From: Spirochaeta sp.
GTDB lineage: Bacteria; Spirochaetota; Spirochaetia; UBA9216
Direction: 5' to 3'
Assembly: GCA_003454605.1 (NCBI GenBank)
Contig: DMKD01000446.1
Location: 1 to 9,012, forward strand
Length of the DNA stretch: 9,012 nucleotides
Positions 4,602-9,012 of the stretch are shown here, piece by piece. The notes below the pieces were generated by a model. The model ran no database searches. It had not been told where the DNA came from and was given only the letters and a program-made list of their open reading frames with translations. The translations under genes were made by a program, and so were the position numbers. Positions within the stretch are counted from its first letter, which is position 1. The number at the start of each line of letters is the position of its first letter.

Positions 4602-7295
4602 ATGTCCGCAGATTGCGTAAAAACTATTACTGAAATATTAAATGAAGAGAAATGGACCAGAGCCACGCTCAATAACTACTCAATTAGTAACTTTAAAGAA
4701 CTTGATGACCAGATTAAGCTTGCCTATGAACAGGAGCTGCAGACTGAGGTTAAGGAGCTCTGTGACGAGCATCTTACACACACAAAAAACAGTATTGCCG
4801 CCCTTTATATCTCAGGTATTCTAGGGCTTAGACGTCAGCTTATTGACGATACTAATTTAGTTGTTCTGATTACAATTTTTGCAGATAATCATAAATGGAA
4901 CATTGTAGAATTTTTATGCAACAGTATTCTGGAATTCGGTGAAAATAAATATGCATTACGAACTCTCGCTGAATGTTATGAGAATGAGAATGAAGAGGAC
5001 AATAAATTCGATGTCTGGGAACGTCTGATCAAGGTTGATTACGAAGAAGCCGAGATAGTTAAGGTTCTTGCAGAGAAGCGTGAGGAAGACGGTAATATTG
5101 AGGGCGCAGTAGAGCTTTACAAGAAGGCAATACACAGGTTTATCAATAAGAAACTCTTCAGCAGCGTTAAAGAGATATGGGCGAAACTTATTCAGTATTC
5201 TCCTGAAGAAATAGATTTCTTTTCACATGTAAACAGAAAAGTGAGTACCATTATCAGCACCGAGCGTGCATCACAGCTTCTTGAAGATCTCTATACTTAT
5301 TATAAAAGTAAAGAGGATTGGAGCCGCTGTATAGAGATCCTTAAAGAGATACTGCTGTTTGATTCAAAGAACGCATGGGCCAGGAAAGAGATCACCGACA
5401 GCTATAAAGCAAAATACAGCTATCACAGTCAGCTTGACGAGTATATAAGGCTGTCGAACCTTAGTCAGAGCTGGAGAAATGTTCATGACGCTATCGCGGA
5501 TTTTGAGAAACATATATCTTTTGACGTAGGCAGTTTCGTCAGTCATAAAGCCTGGGGGATTGGAAAAATACAAGGTATCAGCGGTGACGAAATCACTATT
5601 GATTTTGTTAAGAAACGAAATCATAAAATGTCGCTGAAAATGGCCGTAAATGCACTTACCAGTCTCGCAAGTGATCATATTTCAGCCCTGAAGGTCCGCA
5701 AGAAAAAAGAAGTTCTGAAAAACAAGATTAAAACTGATGTGCCCTGGGCATTGAAGATCGTTATCAGAAGTTTCGACAATGCTGCTAATATGAAGCAGAT
5801 TAAGGCTGCAATTGTTCCGAGTATTTTAACTCCCGGTGAATGGTCAAGCTGGAGTACTCAGGCAAGAAATCTGCTGAAAGAGGATCCAGTATTCGGCAAT
5901 CATCCCGACAAAATTGACGTATTTATGGTACGTGATAAACCTATTTCCAAAGAAGAGAAGATCTACAATAAATTCAAGGCTGAGAAAAATTTCTTTAATA
6001 AAATAAAGGCACTTGATGACTTTATAAAGATTAGCGATCCTGAGTCGGACTTCTTTAATGAAATGTTCACCTACTTCGCAAATTTGCTTAAATCATATAC
6101 TGTTGCGGATGAACAGGTTGTAGCAAGCTTTTTTATCGTTTCAAAGCTGATTGATCAGTATCCATTTCTGAACTCAGCAGATTTCAATCTGAATTTCCTC
6201 GATCTCGTTCAGAGTATTGAGGATCTTGAAACTGTGTATGTCGGACTCGATAATACCGATATCAGAAAGCAATTTCTTATTGCAATGAAGGAAAAAGAGG
6301 AATGGCCTGAAATCTATGTAAAACTTTTCCCGAAAGCAATGTCGACATCAATCATCGATGAGCTTGCATCATCCGGGCATCGGGAAAAAATTAAAGCACT
6401 CTTCCTTACAATGGCCGACAGATACCGTGAATTCAGAGAAACATTCATCTGGATAGTCAAAAATTATGTTTCAGAATCATGGTGTGAAAAACACAACGTC
6501 AGTTATGAAAAAATACTGATAAATATGATTCACCTCCTCGATATCACATACCGTGAAATTTCTGATAAGCGTGACGTCAGTGACAACAGAAGACTCAATA
6601 AACAGGTTCTGACCTTCCTGATCAAAGATGAACAGGTTGTGAATTACATAAACCAGGCAGATGAAGATTCGGTAACTCGGATATATACTCTTATATCAGA
6701 TGTAAAGGATCTTGATGTTAAATTCAAACAGGAACTTAAAACTCTAATTAAAGAAAGATTTTCAGGCTTTAAATTCTACGATGAAGAAAGCTCAAAAGGC
6801 GATGTTAAGGTAAGCGTCCGGGGACTCCTTGTTTCAGAAGCGGCTTTCAAAGCAAAACAAAAAGAACTCAAGCATATTATTGAAGTTGAGATTCCGACTA
6901 ACTCAAAGGAAATCGGAGCAGCTATTGAGCTCGGAGACCTTAGTGAAAATGCAGAATATAAAGCCGGAAAGGAAAAGCAGGAGCTTCTTCAGATTTCAGT
7001 AGGAAAGCTCCAGGAAGAAATTGACAAAGCCAAGGTTATCAATTCATCGACGATTTCTACGGAAAAAATTGCTTTTGGTATCATAGCCGCACTCAAGAAC
7101 AACACAAGCGGCGATAAAGAAGTATTTACCATTATGGGGCCGTGGGAATCAGATCCGGCCAAGAATATTATTTCTTACCAGTCGCCCTTCGCGGGAGAAC
7201 TTCTTGGACATACAACCGGAGAATCACTGCAGTTTACAATAAATGAACGGGAATATGATTACAGCATTGAGGAGCTTACGGTAGCTGATTTTTAA
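4602..7295 (+). CDS. greA: Giant GreA transcription elongation factor with long helical N-terminal extension
   Basis: Gre factors enter the RNA polymerase secondary channel and stimulate cleavage of backtracked RNA. The C-terminal ~155 residues are a complete GreA. A coiled-coil domain spans about 742-815, with LGDLSENAEY at 777-786 carrying the tip acids Asp779 and Glu782 (equivalent to Asp41 and Glu44 of E. coli GreA). An FKBP-like domain spans about 825-897 and contains the family-typical ISYQSPFAGELLG. The first 740 residues are extra. About 1-300 is helical and TPR-like; about 307-353 holds a small beta motif (VGSFVSHKAWGIGKI, then ITIDF) resembling Tudor/CarD-type RNA-polymerase-binding modules; about 360-735 is helical and unrecognised. 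AGGAG lies six bases before the ATG. The length matches spirochaetal GreA proteins, so a sequencing fusion is unlikely. The core assignment is firm; the Tudor-like call is inference. Confidence 0.95.
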   Translation: MSADCVKTITEILNEEKWTRATLNNYSISNFKELDDQIKLAYEQELQTEVKELCDEHLTHTKNSIAALYISGILGLRRQLIDDTNLVVLITIFADNHKWNIVEFLCNSILEFGENKYALRTLAECYENENEEDNKFDVWERLIKVDYEEAEIVKVLAEKREEDGNIEGAVELYKKAIHRFINKKLFSSVKEIWAKLIQYSPEEIDFFSHVNRKVSTIISTERASQLLEDLYTYYKSKEDWSRCIEILKEILLFDSKNAWARKEITDSYKAKYSYHSQLDEYIRLSNLSQSWRNVHDAIADFEKHISFDVGSFVSHKAWGIGKIQGISGDEITIDFVKKRNHKMSLKMAVNALTSLASDHISALKVRKKKEVLKNKIKTDVPWALKIVIRSFDNAANMKQIKAAIVPSILTPGEWSSWSTQARNLLKEDPVFGNHPDKIDVFMVRDKPISKEEKIYNKFKAEKNFFNKIKALDDFIKISDPESDFFNEMFTYFANLLKSYTVADEQVVASFFIVSKLIDQYPFLNSADFNLNFLDLVQSIEDLETVYVGLDNTDIRKQFLIAMKEKEEWPEIYVKLFPKAMSTSIIDELASSGHREKIKALFLTMADRYREFRETFIWIVKNYVSESWCEKHNVSYEKILINMIHLLDITYREISDKRDVSDNRRLNKQVLTFLIKDEQVVNYINQADEDSVTRIYTLISDVKDLDVKFKQELKTLIKERFSGFKFYDEESSKGDVKVSVRGLLVSEAAFKAKQKELKHIIEVEIPTNSKEIGAAIELGDLSENAEYKAGKEKQELLQISVGKLQEEIDKAKVINSSTISTEKIAFGIIAALKNNTSGDKEVFTIMGPWESDPAKNIISYQSPFAGELLGHTTGESLQFTINEREYDYSIEELTVADF

Positions 7296-7310
7296 ATAAT
7301 CGGAGTTGAA

Positions 7311-8996
7311 ATGAAAAAAAGTATCTTGTTAATTCTTCTGATTCTTGTTTTGTCGGCATCGGTGTTCGGTGTCGACAGAGTCGATATGATTGTGCTTCTT
7401 GATAATTCGGTCAGTGTTCTGCCTTTTTACGATAATATTCAGAATTCATTAATTAAAAGAATTATTTCCGAGCATTTAAAACCCGGTGATACCTTCAGTC
7501 TTATCACCTTTGCTGATTATCCCGAAGTGGAAATTTCGCGTGAAATCAAGAACGACAAAGACATAAATGAAATACTCGCCTACTCTGCAATTCTGCAGCC
7601 AATGGGTAATCATACTGATCTGATTCTTGCCCTGCGTTTCCTCTACAAATATACCCTTGACCTGCCTCTCAGTAACAGGAAGAAAATAGTGATTCTTACT
7701 GACGGTATTCATGATCCCCCGTCCGACAGTCCCTACTACAATTCTGATCCGAATGTAGTAAAGGCGGAAATAGAAAAGGCAGCCGGAGATATTCACCGCG
7801 AAGGATGGGATGTATCAATAGTTGAGCTTGAAGATGCCCCGGGGACAGACGGAGTTCTATCGACAGCAGATTCTGATGAGGAAGCTGATGATCCCGCGGT
7901 TATTGATGTCATTGATACGGTAGCCGAGACCCTCGGCAGCAAGCCGAATGCATTTAAGAATGACGGAACAGACATGGCCGGAATTGCCTTGGGTATTCCC
8001 CTTGTCGGAATTCCGGAGCATCTTGGAGAGACCAGAGGCGAGCTGACGGTACCGTTGAGTATCCGCAACCGCGGAAACGAGGTAATGCTTTTCAGTTTGT
8101 CTGCGGTTAACGCGGAAGGCAGTGATATTCTGAAGGAGAAGGTATCGATAAAGCTCGAACCTGATTCAGAAGGAGTGCTAAATGTTAAACTGAACATAGC
8201 TGCCGATTCTGAACCCGGTGAATATTCAAAAGATATCGGCCTCAAGCTTGTTGGTGGACTTAATACCGAACCTCGTACACTGAAAATAAACTACACTTTC
8301 ATTGAGAAAGGCGGTTTTGACCGTGCTATTGATATGCTTCTTGACTGGCGGGTTATAGCTGTGCTTATCGCCGTAATAGTCGCAGTAATTATAATTATAC
8401 TCGTTAAAAGAGCATCATCAGGTGATGGAGAGTTCATTAATCCTCTACCTTACAAAGATGAGGAAGAGGAAAAAACCGGGACTGCTCGTGAAACAGAAAA
8501 AGAGACTTCGACAGCTGTACCGGCGGGTCAGGAGACGAGTAAGAAGCGAGAGCCTGAAGAATATTTAATTGCGGCCATGTCTTCTGAAACAGAGGATGAA
8601 ATTCCTCATAAAAAGCATCGTCCGGTACAGATGCTGGTTTACGGGCAGAATACAAAATTAGGTATTACAAATGTTAAATGGCTCGGTCTGAACAGAAAGC
8701 GCAGCATCGGGAGCTCATCATACTCGATTTTCAAAATATTCTTTATTAAGGTACCATCTGTTATTGCTGATATTGAATGTACTGGTGACGACTTCATTTT
8801 TACACCGGTTAGAAATGAGTATTTCCCGGATGTTGAAGAACCGATTCATTACTGCCTGAATAAAAAGATTAAAATTGTAAATACGGATAACAAGATGTTT
8901 TATATAGAATTCAGACAGTGGGTATCGGAGCTTGAAAAACTCAACAGACTGATGGCTATGACAAAGCATAGCGGAAAACCGGATATGGAATTCTAA
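7311..8996 (+). CDS. Exported, membrane-anchored vWA-domain protein with cytosolic tail
   Basis: The 561 residues begin with a signal peptide (cleavage near residue 20, SVFG then VD). A von Willebrand A domain follows at about 24-220 with an intact metal-binding MIDAS site: Asp31-Asn-Ser33-Val-Ser35, Thr102 in GNHTD, and Asp131 in ILTDG. Residues about 225-340 look like an Ig-like or CARDB-like beta domain (VPLSIRNRGNEVMLFSLSAV). One membrane segment lies at about 348-365, then a charged linker and a beta-rich tail at about 437-545, placed in the cytosol by the predicted topology. The tail includes RKRSIGSSSYSIF and could be a divergent FHA-like domain (weak inference). GGAG lies five bases before the ATG, and the gap to greA is 15 bases, so it is in the greA operon. 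Likely role: metal-dependent protein binding outside, coupled to an inside domain. The ligand is unknown. Confidence 0.9.
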   Translation: MKKSILLILLILVLSASVFGVDRVDMIVLLDNSVSVLPFYDNIQNSLIKRIISEHLKPGDTFSLITFADYPEVEISREIKNDKDINEILAYSAILQPMGNHTDLILALRFLYKYTLDLPLSNRKKIVILTDGIHDPPSDSPYYNSDPNVVKAEIEKAAGDIHREGWDVSIVELEDAPGTDGVLSTADSDEEADDPAVIDVIDTVAETLGSKPNAFKNDGTDMAGIALGIPLVGIPEHLGETRGELTVPLSIRNRGNEVMLFSLSAVNAEGSDILKEKVSIKLEPDSEGVLNVKLNIAADSEPGEYSKDIGLKLVGGLNTEPRTLKINYTFIEKGGFDRAIDMLLDWRVIAVLIAVIVAVIIIILVKRASSGDGEFINPLPYKDEEEEKTGTARETEKETSTAVPAGQETSKKREPEEYLIAAMSSETEDEIPHKKHRPVQMLVYGQNTKLGITNVKWLGLNRKRSIGSSSYSIFKIFFIKVPSVIADIECTGDDFIFTPVRNEYFPDVEEPIHYCLNKKIKIVNTDNKMFYIEFRQWVSELEKLNRLMAMTKHSGKPDMEF

Positions 8997-9012
8997 GCAA
9001 TAACGAAGCCGA

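Noticed and set aside
4602..7295. Possibility that the long greA frame is an artefactual fusion of two genes
   Set aside because: The frame is continuous with uniform codon use, no internal ribosome binding site was noticed before the Gre module, and the total length agrees with what is known for spirochaetal GreA proteins.
7793..8245. 150-codon open frame on the minus strand opposite the vWA gene
   Set aside because: The Ser/Pro-rich product is an antisense shadow of a well-supported coding region with recognised domains. No promoter or ribosome binding site was seen for it.

Overview
The window most likely comes from a spirochaete (Spirochaetota, Treponema/Spirochaeta/Borrelia-like). The main evidence is an 897-residue GreA. 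An ordinary bacterial GreA has about 160 residues, and as far as I know the roughly 900-residue form with a long helical N-terminal extension is characteristic of spirochaetes (a Borrelia GreA has similar length). Moderate-to-low G+C, many TPR proteins and many exported proteins fit this. No genus can be named from the sequence alone.

Left half, minus strand (read right to left). rpe (ribulose-phosphate 3-epimerase, 2859-3521) is followed by a three-gene cluster of envelope proteins: an exported TPR/coiled-coil protein (1717-2772, TTG start), an exported beta-rich protein of unknown function (654-1715), and a TPR protein with one membrane segment that runs off the left edge (1-651). The last two junctions are 1-2 bases, so these three genes are almost certainly co-transcribed and translationally coupled. 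The 86-base gap after rpe holds an AT-only palindrome, a TATAAT box and a possible 5'-UTR hairpin at the TTG start.

Middle (3522-3656). This is a divergent promoter region. The rightward promoter is close to consensus (TTGACT, 16 bases, TATAAT); a leftward rpe promoter is plausible but weaker. Both -10 boxes lie so close to the start codons, with no Shine-Dalgarno sequence, that leaderless or nearly leaderless transcripts are predicted. Three copies of CACATG at 21-22 base intervals span the rightward promoter.

Right half, plus strand. A cytoplasmic TPR protein (3657-4589), the giant greA (4602-7295) and an exported, membrane-anchored vWA-domain protein (7311-8996) form a tight operon with 12- and 15-base gaps and good ribosome binding sites for the last two. 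GreA keeps the complete cleavage-factor module at its C-terminus and also carries a small Tudor/CarD-like motif in its extension. This suggests more contacts with RNA polymerase than a normal Gre factor makes. The vWA protein has an intact metal site and a cytosolic tail that might be a degenerate FHA-like domain.

No RNA gene, mobile element, CRISPR array or pseudogene was seen. No gene-free stretch exceeds 300 bases; the longest is the 135-base divergent region.
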